From: Branchiostoma floridae
Taxonomy: Eukaryota; Chordata; Leptocardii; Amphioxiformes; Branchiostomatidae
Reading direction: 5' to 3'
DNA: 64,000 bases
Assembly: GCF_000003815.2 (NCBI RefSeq)
Contig: NC_049990.1
Location: 163,477-227,476, forward strand
The notes beneath the pieces are model-generated. The model had not been told where the DNA came from. It saw nothing but the letters and a program-made list of their open reading frames with translations, and did not search any database. Numbering within the stretch: position 1 is the first letter of the stretch; each line of letters opens with the position of its first letter. Made by a program: the position numbers and the translations under genes. Below are positions 61,101 to 63,771 of this stretch, piece after piece.

Positions 61101-63771
61101 TATAATAGAATCACCCCATTAAAATGAAGTTTCCCTACTGCTATTATGGACTCCCACATTATAATGGACTGCCCCCCATTATAATGGACTCCCCCATTAT
61201 AATGGACTGCCCCCAATTATAATGGACTCCCCCCCATTATAATGGACTGCCCCTCCTGCTATAATGGACTCCCCCCGTTATAATGGACTCCCCCCATTAT
61301 AATGGACTCCCCCTCCTGCTATAATGGACCCCCCTATTATAATGGACTGCCCCTCCATGTAATGATTCTGGCACCAGGGAAAGTGTCGGCAGATTTCGCG
61401 CTCCGCCGCCCAACCCGACAGTTTCTATTGTAAGTCGATAAACGGTGAACAAAGGAACATGTGACGGGGAAACAGGAGCCTGGGGAGCCAGCGGGACACA
61501 GATGTACCGGTAACGATAAAAATGGGGGAAAAGGGACACAAGTGTACCCCCAGTACCTGCACCGATAAAAATGGGGAAAAAGGACCAAAAAATGCAGCAA
61601 AAATGATGGAAAGGGTTAGTAAGAACTTTAGCTGACGTTAGAGTTTGTACTATAGGAGATTAGGAGTTTATGCTCTGAAAGCTGTTTATTGTGTCAAATG
61701 ACCAACTTCTGTAACTGACATGGATCGATTAACAACAATCAAATAATAAGTTTGCACCAACCCAATAAACAGTCACTATGATAAGACCTGTGTCACATTG
61801 ATCCTATAATAGCTGTATAAGCCCTGCACCAGGCAAACAGGACACGAACCTACAGCACAGAAAAATTTTAACAGAATGGCTTAAAAACCCACCAGTAATA
61901 ATTAACAAGGATTGATACTATAGATATTAGCTGCACCATAATGGAATCCGCTTACATCTCAGCTTTTCACCCAATGGAATGTAACCTTAAGCTACATTCA
62001 GCAGGGATGGTTGACTTTTCCAAATTCGGAGTCTATGTCTTCAAGCTGTAAATTTCAATTAGATGAAACTTTAAATTAAACTATGTATATTGGTATGACT
62101 TCATCTATAGTCTACACTAATATTTTGACTCGTCAAATCAAGCTGCAAGCCCTGTTGTTAAACTCTGCATGAGAAGTTTGTGCCCAGCAGTACCCAGAAA
62201 AGTTCACACGGCTTAGGAGCGTGAGATTCCAGGTATTCAGGACAGGTGCGCCAAGCGTGTCTCCTTCGGTTCAGGTAACCACCAGGTGTGTTCCTTAACG
62301 TTACCTGCAGGTAACTCAGGTGTGTTTCCAAAGGTGTTCCCACAGGTATAGGAATGACTGTCGCCCTTTATAGGGGGCAAGTCTCCAGGGTTTTAACAAT
62401 TCCTGCTTACCAAATAACGTTATATCCTGTCAACCAAACAAACAGCTTTTTTCACTGTGTAGAAATAATTTTATTTGTTGGTACAGAAACAAACAGGACT
62501 CCAGATATCCACCTGCAACCTGCAAACTGTGGGAAAATGCTAACAACTTGCAACATGTCAAGCTGAAAGAACACTAAGGCTCAATATTCACAAAACACAA
62601 ATTAGGCATTTTGAGTCCTTAAATCATTGTGGGCATGGGAAGGATTTGATTAGCAGTATAAGTGTTGTTGCAATTATTCCAACTCAGAGTTATATCAGAC
62701 ACATCCTGGCAATTATAAGCATTTTTTGACATAAAGTTCTTTGAACTTCTGAAAAGAACTAGAAAGCAACAAAAGATGCGAAAACAGACTGGAATGTCTC
62801 AGGACTTGTCACAAATTCAGTTTGACGGAATTGTGAGCATCGGAGCATGACTGTCCTGAAGTGTTGACAAAACCGAACAAGTGCCCTCCTGAACCTGCCG
62901 TGGGGAATGGTCAGAAACTGAGGGGAGGGGTATCAGGACTGACAAAAGTTAAGTCTCAGGTATTTCCACACAGAAGACAGTTAGATGCCTCAGTCTATAG
63001 AACCACTGAATCTGTAGAAGTCCATACAGAAGTATCTAGAGTTCAGGCAGAAGGCAAACCGTGTCACTAGTGGAGGAATGACTATTGCCTAGGTCCTTGT
63101 CAGTTCACGACTAACCTATTTACCTTCACAACAGAAATCAATTTGTTTCCACACAAACCGTGTCACAAGTGGAGGAATGACTTATTGAGTCCTTGTCAGT
63201 TCACTCCAGATCATGACCAACCTGTTTAACTACACGTACAACAGAAGTCACACTTGTTTCCACACAAAATTAACGATAAATAGCAACAGTACTATAATTA
63301 TAATGGCTATGTGTGAACAATGATGGCAGGTGCCATGACTTCACACACAAGGCAATACGGAGTTTGGACAGTGTCACAAAACAAACTGTCTCAACTAAAC
63401 AGGAGTGACGTCATAAGTTGCAGTTTCACCCTCAGCATAACCAAATTCCTTCTGCTCCACTTAAAACGGAATCACACACATGGCGACCGGATTGAACCTT
63501 TAAGTATTCACTTCAAACAAACCCAAAAATCACCGCCAGATCCAACACAAACGAAAGATCACAAATCACAGCAGGGTTTGCTAAGTAAACAGCACGTCAG
63601 GTGTAACTGTAACCGTGAAAGGTACGTACGGTTCTCTGCATCGCGGTCAAGTTTCTCGCACGACTTGAGCAGGGAGAAAAAAGCGACCATTTCCGTCTCG
63701 TCGATGTGACCCCCGACGCAGGCCCGTGGACTGTCCATGGTGGCCGGGCTGGCCTGTTCCGGCCCGTCCAT
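13357..63771 (-). CDS. MCF2L: MCF2/MCF2L (DBS)-type Rho guanine nucleotide exchange factor, multi-exon, 3' part missing
   Basis: Vertebrate DBS/MCF2L activates RhoA and Cdc42 through a DH-PH unit; its Sec14 and spectrin-like N-terminus governs membrane binding and autoinhibition. Fourteen common exons (about 611 codons) are read here in consistent phase. Segments matching my memory of human MCF2L include FAYLTGG, YLTSIPS, VIVVDRRQDRW, VLVLRPTGFFQRT, LDRSQLTEELGG, LGTELAETELPND, FDEFWSSH, CLQLRHFE, HYAVDSIRPKC, LLASQPIDKCQ and RPVQPV. The last exon stops just before where HVM...ERAYVEEL of the DH domain should start. Vertebrates have three paralogs (MCF2, MCF2L, MCF2L2); the symbol here means the family, most like MCF2L. 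Several alternative first exons lie upstream. The listed exons below are the actual coding parts; the span includes introns. Confidence 0.9.
13565..14030. repeat. CA-rich minisatellite
   Basis: About five units of roughly 75-90 bp mix (CA)n with the phrase CATACACTCATACATAGTTT and ACATGCATGCA. It is open in several frames simply because it lacks stops. It lies in the intron just upstream of exon 15. Confidence 0.85.
14180..14960. repeat. ~45-bp intronic tandem repeat
   Basis: About 16 diverged units follow the form GTTAGTGCAGCCATGGCAAC, TATAGAACACCAGATC. They are noncoding. Confidence 0.85.
15126..15170 (-). CDS. MCF2L: RhoGEF candidate 45-nt exon 14
   Basis: The acceptor CCTTGCAG|GTG and the donor ATGG|GTACAG bound 15 codons (VMKVKKGRSQQSVQW), phase 0 at both ends, so it can be kept or skipped without a frame change. 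The basic, Ser/Gln content fits the linker region. The donor side is copied: CACCAATAAGGAACTGTCTG-type units recur at about 15063-15125. Confidence 0.5.
15364..15627 (-). CDS. MCF2L: RhoGEF common exon 13 (end of spectrin region and linker)
   Basis: Eighty-eight codons, phase 0 to 0, acceptor GATCCGCAG and donor CCCAAG|GTGGGA. The first third is a helical segment (LVLKRIEDVQEMFEKRKASL) leading into KQQRPVQPVQP, a near match to DBS. The rest is a basic, Ser-rich linker (KRISTASTSSDGEG, KRRPPRKSR). Confidence 0.92.
15714..15770 (-). pseudogene. decayed copy of the exon 13 acceptor edge
   Basis: TGTCCTCAATTCTCTTCAGA with ACCAGCTGCCAGCTGGATGGGG resembles the exon 13 start TCCTCGATTCTCTTCAGGAC. 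It lies about 100 bp upstream of the real acceptor (in transcript sense) and has lost the AG context. Confidence 0.55.
15771..16311. other. intron with short (AATC)n-like tracts and CA repeat
   Basis: Simple tracts of TCAATCAA-type repeats (15660-15710, 16060-16290) and (CA)n at 16181-16198. An inverted pair (CTGCCTGGCACGG at about 15867 and CCGTGCCAGGCAG at about 15907) makes a small hairpin. No exon is seen. Confidence 0.5.
16312..16503 (-). CDS. MCF2L: RhoGEF common exon 12 (spectrin-like region)
   Basis: Sixty-four codons, phase 0 to 0, acceptor CTCCCCTCAG and donor TCAAAG|GTGGGA. It encodes NRWCTQGVDLLASQPIDKCQ, closely matching the DBS segment CDEGIYLLASQPVDKCQ, and then a helical stretch rich in Glu and Lys. 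Confidence 0.93.
16505..16680. repeat. 31-bp repeat at the exon 12 acceptor
   Basis: Five units of GGGGAGAATTCACATGTTAA plus TCAGCATACA begin right at the acceptor. On the - strand each gives a TTCTCCCCT tract like the one that forms the real acceptor. Confidence 0.85.
16690..16960. repeat. ~60-bp repeat downstream of the exon 11 donor
   Basis: About five units hold CCTGCAGTTCCAAATCTACC and CACCAGGGGGAGCTAGTGAG. The array ends a few bases from the donor of exon 11. Confidence 0.8.
16964..17155 (-). CDS. MCF2L: RhoGEF common exon 11 (spectrin-like region)
   Basis: Sixty-four codons, phase 0 to 0, acceptor TGTTCCAG and donor GAGAAG|GTAAAT. ENHYAVDSIRPKCREMQLVC is nearly the DBS sequence NKHYAVDSIRPKCQELRHLC. 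The segment is alpha-helical and spectrin-like. Confidence 0.95.
17503..17622 (-). CDS. MCF2L: RhoGEF common exon 10 (spectrin-like region)
   Basis: Forty codons, phase 0 to 0, acceptor GTCCACAG and donor GCCAAG|GTCGGG. It encodes a helical stretch (LQEQLCETQETGDSVARVDA, then LLKEASQLENKAK) in line with the first helices after CLQLRHFE in DBS. Confidence 0.9.
17623..17953. other. short intron, nothing found
   Basis: The intron between exons 9 and 10 ends near exon 9 with (CAA)n. No repeats or other signals stand out. Confidence 0.6.
17954..18068 (-). CDS. MCF2L: RhoGEF common exon 9 (spectrin-like region)
   Basis: The exon is 115 nt, phase 2 to 0, acceptor TTGCTTACAG and donor CGGGAG|GTACGA. 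It encodes LIIQLEETDKAFDEFWSSHE and CLQLRHFETEFRE, matching LLAQLNETEAAFDEFWAKH and CLQLRHFEQGFRE of DBS. It is the only complete copy; seven partial copies lie upstream in the same intron. Confidence 0.95.
18116..18932 (-). repeat. seven partial tandem copies of exon 9 with acceptors
   Basis: Copies begin near 18118, 18241, 18364, 18487, 18600, 18726 and 18852 (unit about 113-126 bp). Each has a TTTACAG-type acceptor (one TTTCCAG), about 75 nt of exon 9 (LIIQLEETDKAFDEFWSSHE onward) and a CAA-rich intron piece; none keeps the exon end or donor. Coding changes are almost nil. The frame stays open through the intron piece for at least three copies (18110-18469). A decayed eighth copy lies at about 19030-19080. 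Confidence 0.95.
19562..21425 (-). mobile_element. CR1-like LINE, 3' part, 5' part lost in an assembly gap
   Basis: An open frame from the gap edge (21425) to the stop at 19737 (563 codons) encodes a non-LTR reverse transcriptase: RKATGPDLIPAWLL, VDFSRAFDTIS, GVPQGGILSP and the catalytic KYADDL (YADD at 20445-20456), then LLGVHI and a thumb/connection region. The short 3' UTR ends with AATAAAG and three AGATTC-type hexamers at 19564-19583, like the short terminal repeats of CR1/L2 elements. No frameshift or stop is seen, so the copy is young. It lies in an intron in the same sense as the RhoGEF. The clade is my judgement from motifs. Confidence 0.9.
21426..22379. other. assembly gap (954 N)
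   Basis: A run of N. The LINE enters it from the left and a 27-bp minisatellite leaves it on the right, so repeats probably caused the gap. Confidence 1.
22405..22625 (+). repeat. 27-bp minisatellite
   Basis: About eight units of GGGAGGCGGTGGGAAATGGC plus GGAACCA. It has no stops on several frames but no coding meaning. Confidence 0.95.
22626..23213. other. intron; decayed exon 8 copy at its edge
   Basis: The stretch 22980-23060 and 23155-23200 contains GGTTAGGGGTGAAAGGTTAG-type short repeats. No other exon is seen. Confidence 0.5.
23085..23165 (-). pseudogene. decayed copy of the exon 8 end
   Basis: TTTTCTATCATGATGACTCT, GTTGCTGTGCTGGGGCAGGG and TAACGGTATCACT follow exon 8 (TTTCTATCGTGCTGACG, GCGGTGCTGGGGCAGAG, TGACGGTATCGCT) base by base with about 25% change, and the donor is lost. 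Confidence 0.7.
23214..23338 (-). CDS. MCF2L: RhoGEF common exon 8
   Basis: The exon is 125 nt, phase 0 to 2, acceptor ACCTTCAG and donor GAAAG|GTACGT. It encodes EAQRHGETLLSIIRRPSSDT and a short variable stretch, equivalent to the DBS part between the Sec14 domain and the helix FDEFW. Confidence 0.88.
23591..23740 (-). CDS. MCF2L: RhoGEF common exon 7 (after the Sec14 domain)
   Basis: Fifty codons, phase 0 to 0, acceptor CCTCCCCAG and donor ATCAAG|GTCAGG. It holds LQQLGTELAETELPND, almost identical to DBS, then a charged helix. Confidence 0.95.
23750..24060. repeat. ~85-bp repeat upstream of exon 7
   Basis: Four units hold AAAGACAAGGAAAGGGCATG, AAGTAACGTTTGTGTGTACTG and a GTTT-rich tract. 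The first unit starts within 20 bases of the exon 7 acceptor. Confidence 0.8.
24528..24640 (-). repeat. 35-bp repeat across the exon 6 donor
   Basis: Three units contain AACTTAGCACTAACCRATCT followed by CTGCTCGATCCAGT. The rightmost is the true exon end with donor GTTAGTGC; the other two repeat the last ~20 coding bases and the donor. Two units keep the GGTTAGT donor; the middle has TGGTTAGT. Confidence 0.9.
24614..24730 (-). CDS. MCF2L: RhoGEF common exon 6 (end of Sec14 domain)
   Basis: Thirty-nine codons, phase 0 to 0, acceptor CCTGCCCAG|ATG and donor TCG|GTTAGT. It encodes VMLNSVSELHEHLDRSQLTE ELGG, parallel to VIMLSSVPDLHGYIDKSQLTEDLGG of DBS. The exon end and donor are copied twice more downstream. 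Confidence 0.92.
24731..25738. other. intron with short repeats, no exon seen
   Basis: A (GT)n tract lies at about 24830-24875. Decayed GATTGCTGATGTTAGG repeats run through 25320-25710, ending in a perfect 47-bp duplication at 25607-25702. Confidence 0.55.
25739..25858 (-). CDS. MCF2L: RhoGEF common exon 5 (Sec14 domain)
   Basis: Forty codons, phase 0 to 0, acceptor CTGTCCTACAG and donor ACCG|GTAAGC. It encodes QVVLVLRPTGFFQRTFSDIG FKF, nearly identical to DBS (LVLVLRPTGFFQRTLSDIAFKF). In Sec14 domains this is part of the lipid-pocket fold. Confidence 0.96.
26086..26176 (-). CDS. MCF2L: RhoGEF common exon 4 (Sec14 domain)
   Basis: The exon is 91 nt, phase 2 to 0, acceptor TCTCCCCACAG and donor ATAGCG|GTAAGG. 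It encodes ELGYVIVVDRRQDRWAAVKA, matching FILVIDRRRDKWTSVKA of DBS. Confidence 0.95.
26205..26335 (-). repeat. partial copies of the exon 4 acceptor edge
   Basis: CCAGCTCCGCCTCCTCCCCA with ATGTGGGGAGAAGTTACACA (about 26247-26290) repeats the exon 4 start CCAGCTCCGCTTCCTCCGCA with CTGTGGGGAGAAATTACACA. A shorter piece with GCACTGCGGGCAGAAATCAC follows at about 26310. The first copy has lost the AG acceptor. Confidence 0.75.
26392..26506 (-). CDS. MCF2L: RhoGEF common exon 3 (Sec14 domain start)
   Basis: The exon is 115 nt, phase 1 to 2, acceptor GTGCTTACAG and donor CCCCAG|GTAAGT. It encodes GGKGRNGAPIITLPEYPRFQ then FLSVMTYLTSIP, parallel to GGRGQDGSPVITFPDYPAF and VMTYLTSIP of DBS. Confidence 0.95.
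26833..26916 (-). CDS. MCF2L: RhoGEF common exon 2 (shared acceptor for all first exons)
   Basis: The exon is 84 nt, phase 1 to 1, acceptor TTTCCCTACAG and donor ACAG|GTGAGT. A preceding G plus AT makes the Asp of DEVMDQHGQALRVVDIAEQL, and QARFAYLTG follows. In human MCF2L the same place reads DEIMHQEIVPLYAADIQEQLKKQFAYLSGG. Confidence 0.93.
26917..27300 (-). repeat. four tandem copies of the exon 2 acceptor region
   Basis: Copies near 26985, 27082, 27168 and 27265 each contain about 25-30 bases of exon 2 start, the acceptor (CTACAG|ATGAGG, except a decayed last copy) and CAAACAAA-rich intron. The copy at 27082 is identical to the true edge; the others read ATGAGGTTATAAACAGCATG or close to it. 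Confidence 0.9.
27386..27591. mobile_element. 206-bp MITE with TA target site
   Basis: The ends CTGTAAATGCA and TGCATTTACAG are inverted and flanked by TA (27384-27385 and 27592-27593). The inside is rich in TTCGCGG in both orientations. TA duplication suggests a Tc1/mariner-mobilised MITE. Confidence 0.75.
27594..28430. other. intron; unclassified old repeat possible
   Basis: The stretch 27750-27990 (GGGAAGGGCATCTCGGTTGG, CCCCTCTCTGTAAAAATGTC) reads like an old interspersed repeat tail, but I cannot name it. No exon is seen. Confidence 0.35.
28400..28620 (-). repeat. 220-bp polypurine/polypyrimidine tract
   Basis: The + strand is almost only A and G (GAGGGAGGGAGAGAAAGAGA and similar). On the transcript strand it is a CT tract that starts about 20 bases after the donor of the first exon at 28638. 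Confidence 0.9.
28638..28671 (-). CDS. MCF2L: RhoGEF alternative first exon F (MAAPGAGAANT)
   Basis: ATG at 28671 is followed by 11 codons and one base to donor ACAG|GTCGGT: phase 1, joining exon 2 as ANT-DEVMDQ, which resembles the human ATDEIMHQ. It is the first exon closest to exon 2. The short open frame gives little support of its own. Confidence 0.6.
29080..29390. repeat. ~175-bp tandem duplication
   Basis: Two copies share GGAATGTTTGAGTTATTG and AGCTAGTTGGGGCACGTTGG with several indels. Confidence 0.8.
29536..29680 (-). CDS. MCF2L: RhoGEF alternative first exon E
   Basis: ATG at 29680 opens 48 codons plus one base, donor TTTTAATGG|GTAAGT, phase 1. The peptide (MDTKGTGTCSKGQKSSQSKM, then PSLEDNDLGD and an acidic-basic end) is hydrophilic. 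The donor is a perfect consensus and the frame upstream is closed. Confidence 0.65.
29690..31346. other. intron, no feature recognised
   Basis: There is no exon, tandem array or inverted repeat that I can support. Base composition is ordinary. Confidence 0.4.
31351..31874. mobile_element. 524-bp Kolobok/T2-like MITE (TTAA target)
   Basis: Inverted ends AGGGGCATTCCACTCCA (17 of 17) are flanked on both sides by TTAA (31347-31350, 31875-31878). TTAAAGG-type ends with TTAA duplication are known for Kolobok/T2 MITEs. It contains no ORF. Confidence 0.8.
31985..32085 (+). mobile_element. possible tRNA-derived SINE remnant
   Basis: GTAGTGGTGAGCAGCGG resembles a pol III A box region. GGGTTCAATTTCC about 55 bases later resembles a B box, and TGCCACGGGTTCAA fits a tRNA T arm. 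Both boxes are imperfect and no tail repeat is seen. Confidence 0.3.
32090..33070. other. intron with one small duplication
   Basis: A ~63-bp diverged duplication (ATCTGTAACCTCAAACAATC against ATCTGTAACGGCAAACAATC) lies at 32560-32665. No exon is seen. Confidence 0.5.
33074..33588. mobile_element. foldback MITE carrying a nested insertion
   Basis: Arms GTAGAGTAGATTCATCCCTC at 33097 and its complement near 33570 are inverted. With the nested element at 33118-33444 removed, the arms extend through GCTACCAACATC and GACTGCAGTCATC into a long hairpin of about 155 bp. The direct repeat CAGCAGGTTCCTG (33074-33086 and 33576-33588) flanks it, apparently as target duplication. Confidence 0.7.
33118..33444. 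mobile_element. 327-bp hAT-like MITE (nested)
   Basis: Ends CAGGGCTGGAAATAC and GTATTTCGAGCCCTG are inverted (14 of 15). The flanking CTCAA (33113-33117, 33445-33449) is a 5-bp target duplication lying inside the arm of the host foldback element. The subterminal motif GTGCAGGT occurs many times in both orientations. The CAGGG end is typical of hAT elements. Confidence 0.8.
33605..34610. repeat. 1-kb 21/42-bp minisatellite
   Basis: Units of GGCAGAGATACACAAGCCTG (about 21 bp) alternate with CATGTCCCAGTCATCAGTAG. Several frames are open on both strands only because units lack stops. Confidence 0.95.
34611..35157. other. intron, nothing recognised
   Basis: Ordinary AT-rich sequence without an exon or clear repeat. 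Confidence 0.4.
35164..36769. mobile_element. 1.6-kb DNA element with 410-bp terminal inverted repeats
   Basis: Positions 35164-35573 and 36360-36769 are inverted copies of 410 bp with at least one substitution and no indel. The ends are CACCCCCACCTAACTCC and GGAGTTAGGTGGGGGTG. The flanking CAACAT (35158-35163, 36770-36775) is a 6-bp target duplication. The outer arm has a CCCCC-every-few-bases pattern (CTTTACCCCC, CTTTTCCCCC). The 786-bp core has only short ORFs with no domain I know. It is non-autonomous and recent; superfamily is unresolved. Confidence 0.85.
36776..37698. other. intron with decayed ~140-bp repeats
   Basis: Phrases such as TGAGCAAATCTGGGTCA and CATCAGACACATGCTGCA recur with much change. 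It ends in a C run beside the gap. No exon is seen. Confidence 0.4.
37699..38370. other. assembly gap (672 N)
   Basis: A run of N flanked by a 14-C run on the left and CCTCCCCCC on the right. Confidence 1.
38371..38645. repeat. ~115-bp tandem repeat at gap edge
   Basis: Three units contain TATACAGACCTGTGTGCC, CCTGAGCTGACACAGCGG and a C-rich/CA tract. Confidence 0.85.
39165..39495. repeat. ~60-bp tandem repeat
   Basis: About six units hold GGGAGCAGCTATGGGGCCTT and GTGTAAGTGAGTTACG. Confidence 0.85.
39940..41580. repeat. diverged ~130-150-bp tandem repeat, ~11 units
   Basis: Units contain CCTGTGTCATCCTGATTTTC, ATATCACTGTGATAAACATG, TTCCTGTCCCTGATGCTGAT and CAGTTTTCCACTACTGTGTA. A lone related piece (GTCATCCTGATTTTCTTTCC) lies at about 43259. 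Confidence 0.85.
41581..43418. other. intron, no exon seen
   Basis: A 66-bp duplication (GGTAACAAATCATGTCAAWG) lies at 42400-42490. Otherwise nothing is recognised. Confidence 0.4.
43423..44508. mobile_element. 1.09-kb piggyBac-like element (TTAA target)
   Basis: Ends CCCTCTCAACACG and CGTGCTGAGAGGG are inverted (12 of 13) and flanked by TTAA (43419-43422, 44509-44512). A CCC-start with TTAA target fits piggyBac. Near the right end, a perfect 20-bp palindrome and repeats of GTGGCTTCTCGTG lie at 44441-44500. No transposase is seen, so it is non-autonomous. Confidence 0.7.
44985..45330. repeat. ~105-bp tandem repeat
   Basis: Three to four units contain AACCCTGATCTTTAA, TATTCATAACCTAATTCACATG and ACACTAGCACAATACATA. 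Confidence 0.8.
45335..45855. repeat. ~46-bp tandem repeat
   Basis: More than ten units follow the form GCCAGCAATGTTCTATAATC, AGCAATGTTCTATATCTTTA, ACCCCT. Confidence 0.9.
45856..46872. other. intron, AT-rich, nothing recognised
   Basis: There is a CACCTACGTCACATGTACCTG-like short repeat at about 46580-46690. No exon is seen. Confidence 0.4.
46873..46957 (-). CDS. MCF2L: RhoGEF alternative first exon D (MFSFTEHPLL)
   Basis: ATG at 46957 opens 28 codons plus one base to donor TTCATAG|GTGAGC, phase 1. The peptide (MFSFTEHPLLSKTTGRIMEA then WARIKEFI) is amphipathic and could form a helix. The donor is strong and the joined protein reads EFI-DEVMDQ. Confidence 0.7.
47310..48110. repeat. ~170-190-bp tandem repeat, five units
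   Basis: Units contain CTGAATATTCCAGGCTGAAG, GCAGTTCAGCACCACTCATG and TTTCCTGTTATCACA, about 20% diverged. Confidence 0.85.
48190..48850. repeat. ~95-bp tandem repeat, seven units
   Basis: Units contain GAGCTGTGTTCATTACCATT, ACATTACCACAAGATCCCTC and TTTATGGTTTGTTTCTCCATG, about 8-10% diverged. Confidence 0.9.
48851..51220. other. intron, no array seen
   Basis: Ordinary AT-rich intron. A weak first-exon candidate lies at 50330-50378 (listed separately). Confidence 0.4.
50330..50378 (-). CDS. weak candidate RhoGEF first exon C (MFFRMFGSDDERFSLS)
   Basis: ATG at 50378 is followed by 16 codons and one base to CTG|GTGGAA, phase 1 like the other first exons. The donor is poor and the frame continues. 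An ORF also runs on the other strand here (50263-50502), so coding sense is uncertain. Confidence 0.25.
51215..51350. repeat. 30-bp tandem repeat
   Basis: Four units of CTCCTTGGTGTGACGTTACT plus ACCAGAAAG. Confidence 0.9.
51532..52424. mobile_element. 893-bp element with 28-bp inverted ends, GC-rich core
   Basis: TGTAACATCCATTGGCATAA with TACCGGTC at the left matches the complement of the right end in 27 of 28 bases. GTTAGAATT occurs just outside both ends (51524-51532, 52434-52442), a possible 9-bp duplication, but on the right it is 9 bases away from the end. The core holds AAAATGGCGGGAAAATGGCG at about 51990, like a YY1-type promoter motif, and a 61-codon ORF with no known domain. Confidence 0.55.
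52443..54280. other. intron, no exon seen
   Basis: Small ORFs at 53519-54061 show no domain or codon bias that I can support. Confidence 0.4.
54288..54428. repeat. 24-bp tandem repeat
   Basis: Six units of AGGACAACCGATGACCTGGT plus TACT, nearly identical. Confidence 0.95.
54480..55080. repeat. diverged ~95-bp repeat
   Basis: About seven units share CAGGCCAGTAGAACACTTCC and GAGACAAACCATCA. Confidence 0.8.
55120..55172. repeat. (TA)n microsatellite
   Basis: About 25 TA units. Confidence 0.98.
55173..55944. other. intron downstream of first exon B
   Basis: Nothing recognised apart from the donor of exon B at its right end. Confidence 0.4.
55945..56503 (-). CDS. MCF2L: RhoGEF alternative first exon B (187-residue Pro/Ser-rich N-terminus)
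   Basis: ATG at 56503 opens 186 codons plus one base to donor CCAG|GTGAGT, phase 1. The peptide starts MAEVTVTPEGG, has four PPSDA repeats (15 bp, about 56395-56465), a charged middle and a run of TSAAPVET-like repeats. It then has a helical acidic segment LEPEDLYEELYTCLQVARMP just before the junction. That last part is the most domain-like and recalls N-terminal helices before Sec14 domains. It is the longest and best-supported first exon. Confidence 0.75.
56504..57640. other. 5' flank of exon B with ~100-bp repeats
   Basis: Three units at 57015-57315 contain GTCTGCTGGGTGTTCCC, CTGGTTGGGCAGGT and GGTTCACATC. Fragments recur at about 57600 and 59262. AGGTG-rich sequence runs through 56760-57010. 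No exon is seen. Confidence 0.5.
57641..57751 (+). promoter_or_regulatory. CpG-rich promoter candidate with TCTCGCGAGA palindrome
   Basis: GTCTCGCGAGAC, a perfect 12-bp palindrome (57668-57679) with the TCTCGCGAGA core, is followed by a CG-only run (GGCCGCGCGCGCGCG). This core is an established metazoan promoter element, often bidirectional. CpG stays frequent to about 58420, unlike the rest of the window. Confidence 0.6.
57752..57826 (+). CDS. candidate first exon of an unknown + strand gene
   Basis: ATG at 57752, 70-80 bases after the palindrome, opens 25 codons (MASPSIDSIESTSEIRC and on to WQHPP) to CCG|GTAAAT, phase 0. The acceptor TTCTTTTTCAG at 58395-58405 is in phase. The open frame is short and the rest of the gene is not identified. 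Confidence 0.35.
58406..58645 (+). CDS. candidate second exon with a THAP-like start
   Basis: After TTTTTCAG the frame reads INASRSKFTSSGKYCKSYGC NSR. The CxxxGCxxR spacing resembles the start of THAP zinc fingers, whose first exon often ends just there (possible donor GCC|GTATTT at about 58470). The rest of a THAP domain is not seen downstream. The open frame ends at TAA 58645. It could be chance. Confidence 0.25.
58646..59690. other. intron, nothing firm
   Basis: A stray fragment of the 57-kb repeat lies at about 59262 (GGGCAGGTTTAAGATAATGG). No exon is seen. Confidence 0.4.
59691..60019. mobile_element. 329-bp hAT-like MITE
   Basis: Ends CAGGGTTGGACAAGT and ACTTGTCCAACCCTG are perfectly inverted over 15 bp. 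The flanking CACAA (59686-59690, 60020-60024) is a 5-bp target duplication. The subterminal motif CTTGCCCG occurs many times in both orientations. Architecture, length and duplication size match the element at 33118. Confidence 0.85.
60205..60760. repeat. diverged ~90-125-bp repeat, six units
   Basis: Units share CTAAAGATAGGTCTGAGCAT, CACAGAGAGCAAACAC and CTACCAACCTACACA. Confidence 0.85.
61125..61360. repeat. ~19-bp tandem repeat
   Basis: About 12 units of CCCCCATTATAATGGACTG; each unit contains the near-palindrome CATTATAATG. Confidence 0.95.
61361..63629. other. intron downstream of first exon A
   Basis: A ~100-bp duplication (GTGTCACAAGTGGAGGAATG, CCTTGTCAGTTCAC, TTGTTTCCACACAAA) lies at 63060-63270. 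A ~45-bp GATAAAAATGGGG duplication lies at 61510-61590. No exon is seen. Confidence 0.5.
63630..63771 (-). CDS. MCF2L: RhoGEF (presumed) alternative first exon A
   Basis: ATG at 63771 (a second in-frame ATG at codon 12) opens 47 codons plus one base to donor AACC|GTACGT, phase 1. The peptide (MDGPEQASPATMDSPRACVG, then HIDETEMVAFFSLLKSCEKL and DRDAEN) ends in an amphipathic helix. Phase fits exon 2 (giving His instead of Asp at the junction), but it lies 37 kb away and could start another gene. Confidence 0.5.
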
